DNA from: Roseburia hominis
Lineage (GTDB): Bacteria > Bacillota > Clostridia > Lachnospirales > Lachnospiraceae
Length of the DNA: 64,000 bases
Assembly: GCA_021771815.1 (NCBI GenBank)
Contig: JAETOE010000027.1
Coordinates: forward strand, 24,610-88,609
Direction of reading: 5' to 3'
The notes under the pieces were generated by a model. It saw nothing but the letters and a program-made list of their open reading frames with translations, was not told the DNA's origin and made no database searches. Positions 8,906-18,329 of the stretch are shown here, in pieces. The first letter of the stretch is position 1, and each line of letters starts with the position of its first letter. The position numbers and the translations under genes are program-made.

Positions 8906-10024
8906 TTACCTGCCACCCCTGTTCTCTCTTCTTACTGCAAGATAGTACGCCAGAAAAATGATCCCTCCTGCCGCAAAAACACCCCGAATGAGCCATAAGG
9001 TATGGGGACTTCGCATATCGTCCGCCCATTTTACGATCGGAGGAATCTCTGTGGGATCTGCCAGCGAAGCGTCAAACCCATTGTCCGTGCTGACGCTGTT
9101 CGTCCACGAATCATAGACTGCAATCTCGCGGACCGCCGTTAAACCGTCCGCCGTCTCCGCTTTGATCTCGATCGTCTCCCCCGGAAACCTGCTTCCCACC
9201 GTAAGCACGCCGTTCTCGGAAACCGACGCCTGCTCATACTCGTCGTTCAACGAAAATACCGCCTCCGCGGGACTGCTCTCGCCAAGCATATTATAGATCA
9301 CCGCATGATACGATGTGTCGCTCTCGCCCACCTTCGGTCGGAACGCCCGCTCGTCTCCCTCTATGGTAAGCTCACACGGCTCTTTGGCGCTTGCCGTCTC
9401 CTCTGCTGTAAGAAATGCCAGATTCGACAACGTCACATCATATGTTTCCCCCTGTTCGGCAACACAGATGATACCATATCCCCATACCTGTGTGATTTCC
9501 CCGACGCCATCCCCGGTATCCTGAAACGCCAGAACGTCGAACGGAATCTGTACCTCTCCCTCAAAGTCTCCCGGAAGCTCAAAACAGCCATACTCTACTT
9601 TTGCATAGGAGGTCGTCTCGCCGCAGAGTTTCACAAAGAATCCCGCTCCCACGTCCACGGTTCTGCCCTCCGGATCAAACAGGGCAAAATTCATCCGCAC
9701 CGGTGCAGCCTGATTGTTACAAACCCCAAATGAGATTCCCGCCGACTCTTTCAGATTCAATTTCACATTCTTAAAAGCGGTAGCAGTATAATAACGCTCC
9801 TGATAACCGTTTGTATCGAAGGAAAGCCGCAGGGTATCCCCTTCTTTCTCGTAGGTCAGCTCAGGCGCTACCGTCCCTCCCGCCATGTCCTCGCTACTTC
9901 CTATGAAATCCGAAAAATCCGCTTTCCCATTCTTTGCCGCCAAAACATTTACGCTTCCGATTCCCACGCCAACGGTGCACAAAAGCGCCGCAAGCATCAC
10001 ACATTTCTTCTTCCAAGCTTTCAT
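8906..10024 (-). CDS. Exported, C-terminally anchored protein of the cellulose-synthase-like operon (CcsB/BcsB position)
   Basis: A 372-residue protein with a signal peptide (about residues 1-30), a beta-rich extracytoplasmic part and a single C-terminal membrane helix followed by positive charges. I do not recognise a named domain; the middle (DTNGYQERYYTATAFKNVKL region) looks like a jelly-roll carbohydrate-binding fold and the part around residues 215-310 like a bacterial Ig-like module. The topology matches BcsB, which caps the synthase pore, though BcsB is about twice as long. It lies between the synthase gene (27-bp gap) and the MBOAT gene (2-bp gap), like the CcsB gene of the clostridial ccs cluster. 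A partner role for the synthase is inferred. Confidence 0.6.
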   Translation of the reverse strand: MKAWKKKCVMLAALLCTVGVGIGSVNVLAAKNGKADFSDFIGSSEDMAGGTVAPELTYEKEGDTLRLSFDTNGYQERYYTATAFKNVKLNLKESAGISFGVCNNQAAPVRMNFALFDPEGRTVDVGAGFFVKLCGETTSYAKVEYGCFELPGDFEGEVQIPFDVLAFQDTGDGVGEITQVWGYGIICVAEQGETYDVTLSNLAFLTAEETASAKEPCELTIEGDERAFRPKVGESDTSYHAVIYNMLGESSPAEAVFSLNDEYEQASVSENGVLTVGSRFPGETIEIKAETADGLTAVREIAVYDSWTNSVSTDNGFDASLADPTEIPPIVKWADDMRSPHTLWLIRGVFAAGGIIFLAYYLAVRRENRGGR

Positions 10025-10051
10025 GTTCTCCTGTTCCCATCCTCATACCGC

Positions 10052-12385
10052 TTACAGATAATCCATCTCAGAAAATTCATCGACCGCCTGCATACGCTGT
10101 CGCTTTAAGCTTACCTGCGTCGTGTCCGCCACACTTTCCTTTTGATGCATATGCACGCACAGCCATGCTTTGAGCTTCTCATGCAGCACTGCGTCATCAT
10201 GCAGTTTTCGGTAATTATTTACCTTATAGAGCCGCTTGTCATCCGCAAGCCTTTTGTCCAGCACACACTCAAGCTCCAGCCCGTCTCCCAGCGGGATTGA
10301 AAATACTGCAGGAGTTCTCTTACCTGCTTCCACAAGTATATACTCATAATTGTAATCGATAATGTGTATGTGCCTTTCCATATCCGTCGGATAATCGCCG
10401 CCTATCGGGATTCTCGCACGCCTTCTGTTCTGAAAATTCTGCGTGTACAACCGCTTGCTCACATTGATGCGCAGATCGTCAAAGCTACTGACCGACTCGT
10501 CCAGATTCATCGGAAGCGACGGATCTCTGTCATAAATGAGCTGCATGTACTCCGCCTTGCTCTCTCTTAGATCCTGCACGAGAAATACATACCGCCACTT
10601 TTCTTCCTTGTTCTGTACCAGAACGATCTGTCCGGTGATTTTGGCATGATATCTGCCGTCGTCGAGCGTCAGTTCCACCGGCTCCTTTTCATCAATGTCC
10701 ATCATATGGTCGAGCAATACGGAAATGCCACTCTCCGAGATATCGATGGTCGTTCCCATTTCCTCTTCGTACTCCGTCTTAACACGGCACTCCATAGCAA
10801 CGCTCTGCCGCTCCGCATCCCGGACTGCCTTCCTTCCCAGAATGAAGAATAAAGACATCACCAGATTATACAGGTTCAAAATCAGCCAGAATAATATCAC
10901 AAAGTAATCGATCCTTCCGGTGTCAAATGTCCATCTGACGCAGTTTACAATTCCGATGACGGACAATACGATCAAAATCACATGTGGAACGGCATGGAAA
11001 ATGTGCTTCTCATCCTCCTTATCCCCACCCTTCTTCGTGACCTTGAACTTCTTCATGCTGATTCCTAACGTTTCCATCAGTACCGGGATGAGCATGAACG
11101 GGAATATGACCGTCTCATAGAGATTCGTCCACTTTGTCGTCCTGATATTGCGGCTCATCATTTTCAGGCAGGCGTTGCTGCTGATATACATCGGCAGCCA
11201 GAAAATCAGCACTTCAATGAGCGAACACTTCACGACCATGACCCCGAAGGTCGCGAACAGAATCGGCGACATAACATAGATCAGCCGCTTCCACGAAGCA
11301 TACCAGTACCAGATGGACGCCAGATAATTCGCTTTCTGTGAAAAGCTCATATGCCGCGACAGGATGATATGCATCTTCCGTCCCGTCTGAATACAGCCCC
11401 TCGCCCAGCGCACACGTTGGTTAATAAGGCTCCTAAGGGTGGTCGGGGAAAGCCCGGACGCAAGCACCGTATTGATAGCGAAGCACTGATATCCCTTTTT
11501 CTGTATCAGTATGCCCGTCGCGAAATCCTCGGTGATGCTCTTCGTGTAAAATCCCCCGACTTCATTCAGCGCCTCTCTGGAAATCAGCGTATTCGAACCG
11601 CCGTAGATAACGCTGTTGCTCTTGTTTCGTGTAATCTGCACATCTTTGTAAAAATAGTCCTGCTCGTTCGGGATTCTTCCCTCAGAAAATAAATTGAACT
11701 GAAACAGATCTGGATTGTAGAAACTCTGCGGAGACTGGATAAATCCGATTTTGACGCGGTCCTTCTCATCCAGCTCCCTGTTCTTGATCTCCTGCGCCAC
11801 AAAATAAGACACCATGACCATCAGAAAATCACTCTTGGGTATCATATCCGCGTCAAATGTCGCGATCAACGGAGAATTTGTCACAGATAACGCGTGATTT
11901 AAGTTTCCCGCTTTCGCACCCTCATGATCTTCCCTGTCAAGATAGCCGACCCCCATCTGTCGTGCCAATTCCCGCACTTTCTCGCGCCCTCCGTCGTCGC
12001 ACAAATAGATATGCACTTTACTCTTATCAGGATATTTCATATGCACGCAGCCGTTGACCGTCTTGTAGAGAAGCTCCACCGGCTCATTGTAGGTCGCGAT
12101 AAATACGTCCACATCCGGGAACTCCTCATGTGGAACTTCCGGCACCTCATGGTTCTCGATCCGGTACATGTTAAAATAGTGCACAAACGCCTCAAGCATA
12201 CCCAGAACTTCGACTGCAAGGAGTACAATACCCGCCACTGCCGACAGAATGCCGTACTCCACCGGAACCGTATAGAAGATTCTCCACAGCAGATACAGAA
12301 TCGTCCATCCGATATTAAAATACAGCCACGCACGATTCTTCCATTCTGCCCATTTTCCGGTATATTCTCTCTTTCGCTTTTTCAT
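10052..12385 (-). CDS. bcsA: Cellulose-synthase-like GT2 glycosyltransferase with PilZ domain
   Basis: A 777-residue membrane processive glycosyltransferase. GT2 motifs are complete: CDDGG near residue 130, DADM near 177, TED near 285 and QRVRW near 324. Membrane helices flank them. A PilZ domain follows with RDAER near 522 and DISESG near 549, the RxxxR and (D/N)xSxxG c-di-GMP contacts, so activity is probably c-di-GMP dependent. About 130 further residues after the PilZ domain are not recognised. The ATG at 12385 has GAGGAAG upstream; the reading to 12451 is possible but lacks a ribosome binding site. It heads the polysaccharide operon. The product could be cellulose or another beta-glucan. 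Confidence 0.88.
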   Translation of the reverse strand: MKKRKREYTGKWAEWKNRAWLYFNIGWTILYLLWRIFYTVPVEYGILSAVAGIVLLAVEVLGMLEAFVHYFNMYRIENHEVPEVPHEEFPDVDVFIATYNEPVELLYKTVNGCVHMKYPDKSKVHIYLCDDGGREKVRELARQMGVGYLDREDHEGAKAGNLNHALSVTNSPLIATFDADMIPKSDFLMVMVSYFVAQEIKNRELDEKDRVKIGFIQSPQSFYNPDLFQFNLFSEGRIPNEQDYFYKDVQITRNKSNSVIYGGSNTLISREALNEVGGFYTKSITEDFATGILIQKKGYQCFAINTVLASGLSPTTLRSLINQRVRWARGCIQTGRKMHIILSRHMSFSQKANYLASIWYWYASWKRLIYVMSPILFATFGVMVVKCSLIEVLIFWLPMYISSNACLKMMSRNIRTTKWTNLYETVIFPFMLIPVLMETLGISMKKFKVTKKGGDKEDEKHIFHAVPHVILIVLSVIGIVNCVRWTFDTGRIDYFVILFWLILNLYNLVMSLFFILGRKAVRDAERQSVAMECRVKTEYEEEMGTTIDISESGISVLLDHMMDIDEKEPVELTLDDGRYHAKITGQIVLVQNKEEKWRYVFLVQDLRESKAEYMQLIYDRDPSLPMNLDESVSSFDDLRINVSKRLYTQNFQNRRRARIPIGGDYPTDMERHIHIIDYNYEYILVEAGKRTPAVFSIPLGDGLELECVLDKRLADDKRLYKVNNYRKLHDDAVLHEKLKAWLCVHMHQKESVADTTQVSLKRQRMQAVDEFSEMDYL

Positions 12386-12472
12386 GGCTTCCTCTTCCCA
12401 TCCGTTACCGTATCTCATAAACGCTCTGCGCTTTGGACATTCCCTTTCCATCCGCAGAGCCTTACCCCTGAC

Positions 12473-12805
12473 TTAATTCTCACCGTCCTCACAGCTCTTT
12501 AACAATTCCAAAAGCCCCTCTCTCGTCTGCACGCCGATTGCCTTTGTCTGAAAAATTCCATACCGCATCACGACAATTGTCGGTATACTCATGACCTGAT
12601 ATTTAAGTGCCAGCGCAGCCTCCTCGTCCACATTGACCTTACCGAAAATGACCTTGCCGTCCAGTTCCCCCGCAAGCGCGTCAAACACCGGAGCCTGCAT
12701 CTTGCAGGGACCGCACCAGTCCGCCCAGAAATCCAGAATGACCGGAAGCTTCGCGGCAAGAACCTCCTGTTCAAAATTATCGTTTGTGACTGTAATCACT
12801 GCCAT
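12473..12805 (-). CDS. trxA: Thioredoxin
   Basis: A 110-residue cytosolic thioredoxin with the active site WCGPC at residues 30-34 and the cis-proline motif SIPTIVV. It reduces protein disulfides. The ATG at 12805 follows AAGGGAGGAAAATCG. It lies 37 bp after the PatB-type gene and is probably co-transcribed with it. The C-terminus is typical and there is no extra domain. Confidence 0.93.
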   Translation of the reverse strand: MAVITVTNDNFEQEVLAAKLPVILDFWADWCGPCKMQAPVFDALAGELDGKVIFGKVNVDEEAALALKYQVMSIPTIVVMRYGIFQTKAIGVQTREGLLELLKSCEDGEN

Positions 12806-12842
12806 CGATTTTCCTCCCTTGACTGTATGATAAATCATTGCT

Positions 12843-14066
12843 CTAATATGCAGCTTGGCCGTTAAACACATACCGGTTCAGCCGGTCAAACGCTTCCTGC
12901 ACACGGGAAAGCGGCAGCGCAAGGTTCATACGGATCGCACAAGGTCCGTGGAACATTCGTCCGTCCTGCCATGCCACACCGACATCCCAGCCGGCCTGCT
13001 GTAAATCATCAATGCTCCTGCCATGCGCCTCACACCATTTGCTGCAGTCCAAAAAGAGCATGTAAGTTCCTTCCGGTCTGGATACCTCCACGCCTTCAAA
13101 ATGATCCCTGATATAATCGCAGGCATAGTTGACATTCCCCGTAATCACCTCGCAGAGTTCGTCAACCCATTCATAACCTTCCGGCTTATATGCGCCAATG
13201 AGTGCGTGCATGGAGAGCACATTCATATCGTTGTAGTGCGGCTTACTGCCCTTTGCTGTCACGCGGTCGCGCAGATATTTATTATAAATAATGTGATAAC
13301 TACCTACCAGACCTGCCAGGTTAAATGTCTTGCTGGGCGCATAAACCGCCACGGTACGGTTTTTCGCATCCTCGTTTACCATCTGGGTCGGAAAATGCTT
13401 ATGTCCCTCCAGAACGATGTCAGACCATATCTCATCGGAAATGACAAGACAATCATTTTCCTTATAGATATCCATCGCCTTCTCAAGCTCCCAACGTTCC
13501 CACACACGTCCGCAGGGATTGTGCGGGCTGCAGAAAATCGCCACATGGATATTCTCCGCTTTAATCTTTCTATCCATGTCCTCATAGTCCATTCTCCAGA
13601 CGCCGTTCTCATCCTTCACCAGCGGACTGTGCACGATCTTATATCCGTTGTTGCTGACACTCGCGGTAAAACCAATATATGTCGGACTGTGAAGCAGCAC
13701 TGCATCGCCGGGAGCGGCAAAGGCGGTCAGCGCGGATATCACTCCGCCAAGCACACCGTTCTCATACCCGATGCATTCTTTGGTCAGCCCCGTCACTCCA
13801 TTGCGGGCCTCATGCCACCGGATAATGGAATCATAATATTCATCCGTCGCATTAAAATATCCGAACGCCGGATGCTTCGCGCGCTCAATGATCGCCTCCG
13901 GGATTGTCGGCACGGTCGGGAAATTCATATCTGCCACCCACATCGGAATGGCGTCAAACCCCTCCTTGGGAGAACTCGGTGTAAATCCGGGCATCGTTCC
14001 CAATCCATCCACTGCTATGGCATCCTTGCCGCTGCGATCCATAATCGATGTAAAATCATACTTCAT
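12843..14066 (-). CDS. MalY/PatB-type PLP aminotransferase (probable C-S beta-lyase)
   Basis: A 407-residue fold-type I PLP enzyme. The Schiff-base lysine lies in [11 protein letters not shown], and [12 protein letters not shown] and SDEIW are further class I/II aminotransferase marks. SKTFNLAG and the N-terminal [12 protein letters not shown] block favour the MalY/PatB group, which usually cleaves cystathionine or cysteine to pyruvate, ammonia and a thiol. The ATG at 14066 has AAGGTG seven bases upstream. Aminotransferase activity cannot be excluded by sequence alone. Confidence 0.87.
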   Translation of the reverse strand: MKYDFTSIMDRSGKDAIAVDGLGTMPGFTPSSPKEGFDAIPMWVADMNFPTVPTIPEAIIERAKHPAFGYFNATDEYYDSIIRWHEARNGVTGLTKECIGYENGVLGGVISALTAFAAPGDAVLLHSPTYIGFTASVSNNGYKIVHSPLVKDENGVWRMDYEDMDRKIKAENIHVAIFCSPHNPCGRVWERWELEKAMDIYKENDCLVISDEIWSDIVLEGHKHFPTQMVNEDAKNRTVAVYAPSKTFNLAGLVGSYHIIYNKYLRDRVTAKGSKPHYNDMNVLSMHALIGAYKPEGYEWVDELCEVITGNVNYACDYIRDHFEGVEVSRPEGTYMLFLDCSKWCEAHGRSIDDLQQAGWDVGVAWQDGRMFHGPCAIRMNLALPLSRVQEAFDRLNRYVFNGQAAY

Positions 14067-14120
14067 ACGAAACACCTTCCTTTTTTGTATTCCCCTTGAC
14101 CCGGACAAACATTCACTGCT

Positions 14121-15710
14121 CTATTCCCGCCCGAATTCCGAAAGCACAAGTCCTTCGTTGCGGTCTAAGACCATGCCGACGCTCCACGCATTGACGAACA
14201 GAAGGAGCGGTCTGCCCTTTAGGTCCTGAATCTTCTTCATGTCGGAGGTGCCGACAAGCTTATCCATGTCGATATCCTCATTCTCGATCCAGCGGATATG
14301 CTCATATGGAAGCGTATCCATGCGAATCTCAACGTTGTACTCATTCTCAAGCCGATACTTTAAGACGTCAAACTGCAGGACGCCGACAACGCCGACGATG
14401 ACCTCCTCCATTCCCATATTATATTCCTGGAAAATCTGAATGGCACCTTCCTGCGCGATCTGCTGCATGCCCTTCATGAACTGCTTGCGCTTCATCGTAT
14501 CGACCTGACGCACTCTCGCGAAATGCTCCGGCGCAAACGTCGGAATTCCCTCGAACCGGAACGGCTTCGCCGTCGTGATCGTATCGCCGATGGAAAAAAT
14601 ACCCGGATCGAACACACCGATGATATCCCCCGCGTACGCCTCGTCCACAATATGACGCTCCTGCGCCATCATCTGCTGCGGCTGGGAGAGCTTGATCTTC
14701 TTATTCCCGCCCTGCACATGCACAACCTCCATACCCGCAGTAAACTTGCCGGAGCTGATGCGCATAAACGCGATACGGTCGCGGTGCGCCTTATTCATGT
14801 TCGCCTGAATCTTGAATACGAACGCGGAGAAATCCTCCGAGAACGGGTCGATCATGCCGATATCCGATTTCCTTGGCAGCGGTGAATACGTCATCTTAAG
14901 GAAATGCTGCAAAAACGTCTCCACGCCGAAGTTCGTCAGCGCAGAGCCGAAAAATACCGGAGACAATTCTCCCTTTGTGACAAGCTCCTGATCGAACGCA
15001 GCGCTCGCTCCGTCGAGCAGTTCAATCTCCTCCATCAGCTTATCGAACGCATCCTGTCCGATCTCGTCGATCAAAGCCGGATCATCCACGGAAATGTGCG
15101 TTTCATTTCCTTCCTTCGTTCCCTTGAGTGTGTCGGAAAACGTCATGATTTCCTTTGTATTACGGTCGTAGACTCCCTTAAAGCCTTTTCCCGACCCGAT
15201 CGGCCAGTTGACCGGACAAGTCGCAATCCCAAGCTCCTTCTCAATCTCGTCGAGAAGATCGAACGTATCGTTCGCGTCGCGGTCCATCTTATTGATAAAG
15301 GTAAAAATCGGGATGTGGCGCATCACGCAGACCTTGAACAGCTTTCTCGTCTGCGCCTCGACGCCTTTCGAGCCGTCGATAACCATGACCGCAGAATCCG
15401 CCGCCATCAGGGTACGGTACGTGTCCTCCGAGAAATCCTGATGTCCCGGCGTATCCAGAATATTGATGCAGTAGCCGCCGTAATTGAACTGCAGCACCGA
15501 GGAGGTAACGGAAATACCTCTCTCCTTCTCGATCTCCATCCAGTCCGACACGGCATGGCGCGCCGTCGCCTTTCCCTTTACCGAACCCGCCAGATTGATT
15601 GCGCCGCCGTAGAGCAAAAACTTCTCGGTCAGCGTCGTCTTACCCGCATCCGGGTGGGAAATAATCGCAAAGGTACGTCTCTTTTCTATCTCTTTTCTCA
15701 AATCAGCCAA
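14121..15710 (-). CDS. prfC: Peptide chain release factor 3
   Basis: A 529-residue translational GTPase that recycles RF1/RF2 from the ribosome. G1 is SHPDAGKTT, G3 DTPGHQDF and G4 NKMD; the RF3-specific MEIEKERGISVTSSVLQF switch region is present. A TTG at 15710 is chosen: it has GGAGG 11 bases upstream and gives the usual N-terminus (LADLRKEIEKRRTFAI) and length. An ATG at 15734 has no ribosome binding site. The gene appears monocistronic. Confidence 0.93.
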   Translation of the reverse strand: MADLRKEIEKRRTFAIISHPDAGKTTLTEKFLLYGGAINLAGSVKGKATARHAVSDWMEIEKERGISVTSSVLQFNYGGYCINILDTPGHQDFSEDTYRTLMAADSAVMVIDGSKGVEAQTRKLFKVCVMRHIPIFTFINKMDRDANDTFDLLDEIEKELGIATCPVNWPIGSGKGFKGVYDRNTKEIMTFSDTLKGTKEGNETHISVDDPALIDEIGQDAFDKLMEEIELLDGASAAFDQELVTKGELSPVFFGSALTNFGVETFLQHFLKMTYSPLPRKSDIGMIDPFSEDFSAFVFKIQANMNKAHRDRIAFMRISSGKFTAGMEVVHVQGGNKKIKLSQPQQMMAQERHIVDEAYAGDIIGVFDPGIFSIGDTITTAKPFRFEGIPTFAPEHFARVRQVDTMKRKQFMKGMQQIAQEGAIQIFQEYNMGMEEVIVGVVGVLQFDVLKYRLENEYNVEIRMDTLPYEHIRWIENEDIDMDKLVGTSDMKKIQDLKGRPLLLFVNAWSVGMVLDRNEGLVLSEFGRE

Positions 15711-15803
15711 AATGAAATATTCCTCCAAATCCATATAATACGCATACCCATGCACTATATCACATTTTCTCCTAAAATGCAAAAAATGTCCCGCCGGATT
15801 TCC

Positions 15804-16964
15804 TTACCGGAACGCAGGAATCGCCTCTCCCGCGCATTCCTTCTCCACGCCGAAATACGAAAGAATAGTTGCCGCGATATCCGCAAAGCTCTCTCGCGTT
15901 CCGAAATTTGCTCCGGCGCGGACGCATTTTCCGTACATTACAAGCGGCGTGTACTCTCTGGAATGATCGGTGGACGGCGTGCTCGGATCGCAGCCGTGAT
16001 CCGCCGTGATCATGAGTACATCCTCATCCCGCAGCGCGGCAAGCAGTTCCGGCAGGCGCTCATCAAAATAGGTGAGCGCCCTCGCGTAGCCCTCCACATC
16101 ATTGCGGTGTCCGTAGAGCATATCGTAGTCTACCAGATTCGTAAAACACAGCCCGTTAAAATCCTTCTTCATATATTCCAGCGTCCTGTTGATTCCATCC
16201 TCGTTGCCCGTCGTGCGTACATATTCCGTGATGCCCTTCTCCGCAAAAATGTCGATGATCTTTCCGACGGAAAGTACGTCAAAGCCTGCGGCGTTAAGCT
16301 GATCTAACATCGTCGTCTGCGGCGGCTGCAGGGAGAAATCGTGTCTGTGCGCCGTGCGTGCAAAATTCCCCGGCGTTCCGGTAAACGGTCTTGCAATCAC
16401 GCGTCCCACGCCGTGTTCGCCCTTTAACATCCCGCGCGCGATCCGGCAGTATTCATAGAGCGTTTCGACCGGAACGACGTCCTCGTGCGCCGCCACCTGA
16501 AATACGGAATCCGCCGAGGTATACACGATCAGATCTCCGGTCTTCATATGCTCCTTGCCGTAATCCCGAATCACTTCCGTGCCGGAATACGGCTTGTTGC
16601 AAAGTATGCCTCTGCCCGTTTTCGCCGAAAATTCGTCCAGTAGCTCCTGCGGAAAACCGTTCGGATAAGTCGGCAGCGGTTTCCTTGAAATCACGCCCGC
16701 AATCTCCCAGTGCCCGATCGTCGTGTCCTTGCCCTTCGACACCTCCGTCATCCGCGCAACGGCTCCCGACGGCTCCTTTTCCTTCTCTCCGACGTCCACT
16801 CCGTCAATATTGAAAAATCCAAGCTTCCTCATGTTCGGCATAGAAAAATACGGACTCGCGGAAGCCGCTTTTATCGTGTTGCTCCCCGCGTCGCCGTAAT
16901 CCGCCGCGTCCGGCATTTCCCCGATACCGACGCTGTCCAATACGATCAAAAATACTCTCTTCAT
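15804..16964 (-). CDS. deoB: Phosphopentomutase
   Basis: A 386-residue alkaline-phosphatase-superfamily mutase interconverting (deoxy)ribose 1- and 5-phosphate in nucleoside salvage. Metal ligands sit in VLDSVGIGEMPDA, in the IGHWE block (TTIGHWEIAG) and in TADHGCDPSTPSTDHSRE. The length fits the family. The start is taken at 16964 (MKRVFLIVLD); an in-frame ATG at 16973 is possible, and the region just upstream carries a short tandem duplication that blurs the ribosome binding site. Confidence 0.94.
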   Translation of the reverse strand: MKRVFLIVLDSVGIGEMPDAADYGDAGSNTIKAASASPYFSMPNMRKLGFFNIDGVDVGEKEKEPSGAVARMTEVSKGKDTTIGHWEIAGVISRKPLPTYPNGFPQELLDEFSAKTGRGILCNKPYSGTEVIRDYGKEHMKTGDLIVYTSADSVFQVAAHEDVVPVETLYEYCRIARGMLKGEHGVGRVIARPFTGTPGNFARTAHRHDFSLQPPQTTMLDQLNAAGFDVLSVGKIIDIFAEKGITEYVRTTGNEDGINRTLEYMKKDFNGLCFTNLVDYDMLYGHRNDVEGYARALTYFDERLPELLAALRDEDVLMITADHGCDPSTPSTDHSREYTPLVMYGKCVRAGANFGTRESFADIAATILSYFGVEKECAGEAIPAFR

Positions 16965-16974
16965 CCCATCCATC

Positions 16975-17012
16975 TCACTTTCGATTTTCTTACAATTCAC
17001 TTTCGATTTTCT
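16975..17012. repeat. Two 16-bp direct repeats at the deoB start
   Basis: TCACTTTCGATTTTCT occurs at 16975-16990 and again at 16997-17012, a 22-bp period. On the coding strand this doubles an AAAGTGA-containing segment directly ahead of the deoB start codons. Confidence 0.75.
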
Positions 17013-17032
17013 AATAATTTATCTGCTTTTCT

Positions 17033-17061
17033 AGCATAAACTGTAATCCCGATAAAATCAA
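17033..17061 (-). promoter_or_regulatory. Sigma-A type promoter for deoB
   Basis: On the minus strand TTGATT (17061-17056) and TATGCT (17038-17033) are 17 bp apart, about 70 bp ahead of the deoB start. Confidence 0.5.
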
Positions 17062-17105
17062 GTAAAATGCGCCGCCCGGCATTCGCCTGCGTTTCCCGCA
17101 TTCAT

Positions 17106-18257
17106 TTACTCTTCCTGCATTTCCGGCCAGACTTCCCGGATCGCCTGCTCCCACAGTTCCTCCGGATAATCCGGCCACATATACGTGCCCGCGCAGATTT
17201 CCGTTACCCTGTTTAATACCGGAGTCGATTTGTCCACGCCCGTGCGAATCGTCTCCCGCGACATGCGCGCCCAGGAAGGCGCCATATCATTTAACCCGCT
17301 CTCTGCAAACTCGCGCATGGTCTGCTCCACATCGTAGGAAACGCGTAAGAGCTCCGGCGTCCAATTACTCCCGTCGCAGTGCAAAAGCGCGAACTGCGCC
17401 CTGCCGCCATAATACCACGGTTCGCCGACCGAACCGGGATTGATGATATATTTTCCCTGATATTCCCATGCAAACTGAATGTGCGTATGTGCACTTAGCA
17501 GATAGTCTGTCTTACAGCCGGATAAAATACGCCTTGTATTTTCCTCCCCCTCAAATAAAAGCTCCTTCGCGCTCTCTATGGAGCCGTGGCAGACGGTAAG
17601 CTTAGGGCAGCCCGGATACGACGCCGTGCCATGATTTTCCATGGACGCAAAAAAATCCAGGTCGCGTTTCGTCAAATTTTCATAGGTGTAAAAAAGCGAC
17701 CCGGAGGCGGAACACGGTTTCCAGTTCTTTTCACTGCTTTTCGCATAAGCAAGCATGTACTCCTCGCGGTTTCCGCGGATGAACATGCAATCGTAGTTCT
17801 CTTTCAGACGATAGAGGAATTCCATGGTCTTCTGCGGGTATGCGCAATCGCTCACATAGTCCCCGAGAAAAATGAACTTCCTCGCCCCCTTCTTTCGCGC
17901 AAGCTCCACACAAGCCTCAAGCGCCGTGTGGTTGCTGTGGATATCCGCCAGAACCGCGACGGTAAGCTGCTTCTTCTCTTTCTCGCGCTCTCCTGTATTT
18001 TCTAAGAACTGCATCATAACGTCATAGTTCTTCGCATCATGCGGGAACGTACAGTTCATACAGGACTTTATCTTCCGCACATATTCCCCGCCGTCTTTCC
18101 CCGTCTCCTTCTTTAAGATATATTCGGGATTTCCGGGACAACGCTCCCGCCCATACAGCGGACAGTAGCAGAACAGACAGTTAAACTCCTCCATACCCTC
18201 ATGACAGGGATAGTATTTACATGCTTTATTTGCAAAAAAGCGATAAGATGCTTCCAT
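17106..18257 (-). CDS. Cys-rich small domain fused to YfcE-type metallophosphoesterase
   Basis: A 383-residue fusion. Residues 1-80 match the cysteine-rich small domain (YRFFANKACKYYPCH, NCLFCYCPLYG, SCMNCTFPHDAKNYD), a probable metal-binding module. From about residue 98 a calcineurin-like phosphoesterase follows with VLADIHSNHTAL, FLGDYVSD, RGNREEYM, VCHGS and SAHTHIQF, all expected metal ligands. The substrate is unknown; YfcE/MJ0936 relatives are phosphodiesterases. The ATG at 18257 gives the full Cys-rich domain. The gene stands alone downstream of the chemoreceptor terminator. Confidence 0.8.
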   Translation of the reverse strand: MEASYRFFANKACKYYPCHEGMEEFNCLFCYCPLYGRERCPGNPEYILKKETGKDGGEYVRKIKSCMNCTFPHDAKNYDVMMQFLENTGEREKEKKQLTVAVLADIHSNHTALEACVELARKKGARKFIFLGDYVSDCAYPQKTMEFLYRLKENYDCMFIRGNREEYMLAYAKSSEKNWKPCSASGSLFYTYENLTKRDLDFFASMENHGTASYPGCPKLTVCHGSIESAKELLFEGEENTRRILSGCKTDYLLSAHTHIQFAWEYQGKYIINPGSVGEPWYYGGRAQFALLHCDGSNWTPELLRVSYDVEQTMREFAESGLNDMAPSWARMSRETIRTGVDKSTPVLNRVTEICAGTYMWPDYPEELWEQAIREVWPEMQEE

Positions 18258-18295
18258 ATTTTACTCCACGTATAAAATAATCGATAAACGAAAAG

Positions 18296-18328
18296 CTTGT
18301 AGGCGGTCGCAAAATGACCGCCTACAAG
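18296..18328 (-). terminator. Rho-independent terminator after the chemoreceptor gene
   Basis: A perfect 13-bp stem (CTTGTAGGCGGTC and its complement, 7-nt loop) begins 2 bp after the stop codon and is followed on the minus strand by CTTTTCGTT. Confidence 0.8.
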
Positions 18329-18329
18329 T

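Noticed and set aside
14904..16307. 467-residue plus-strand ORF
   Set aside because: Antisense to prfC and deoB, both certain genes; Arg/Ile-rich shadow composition.
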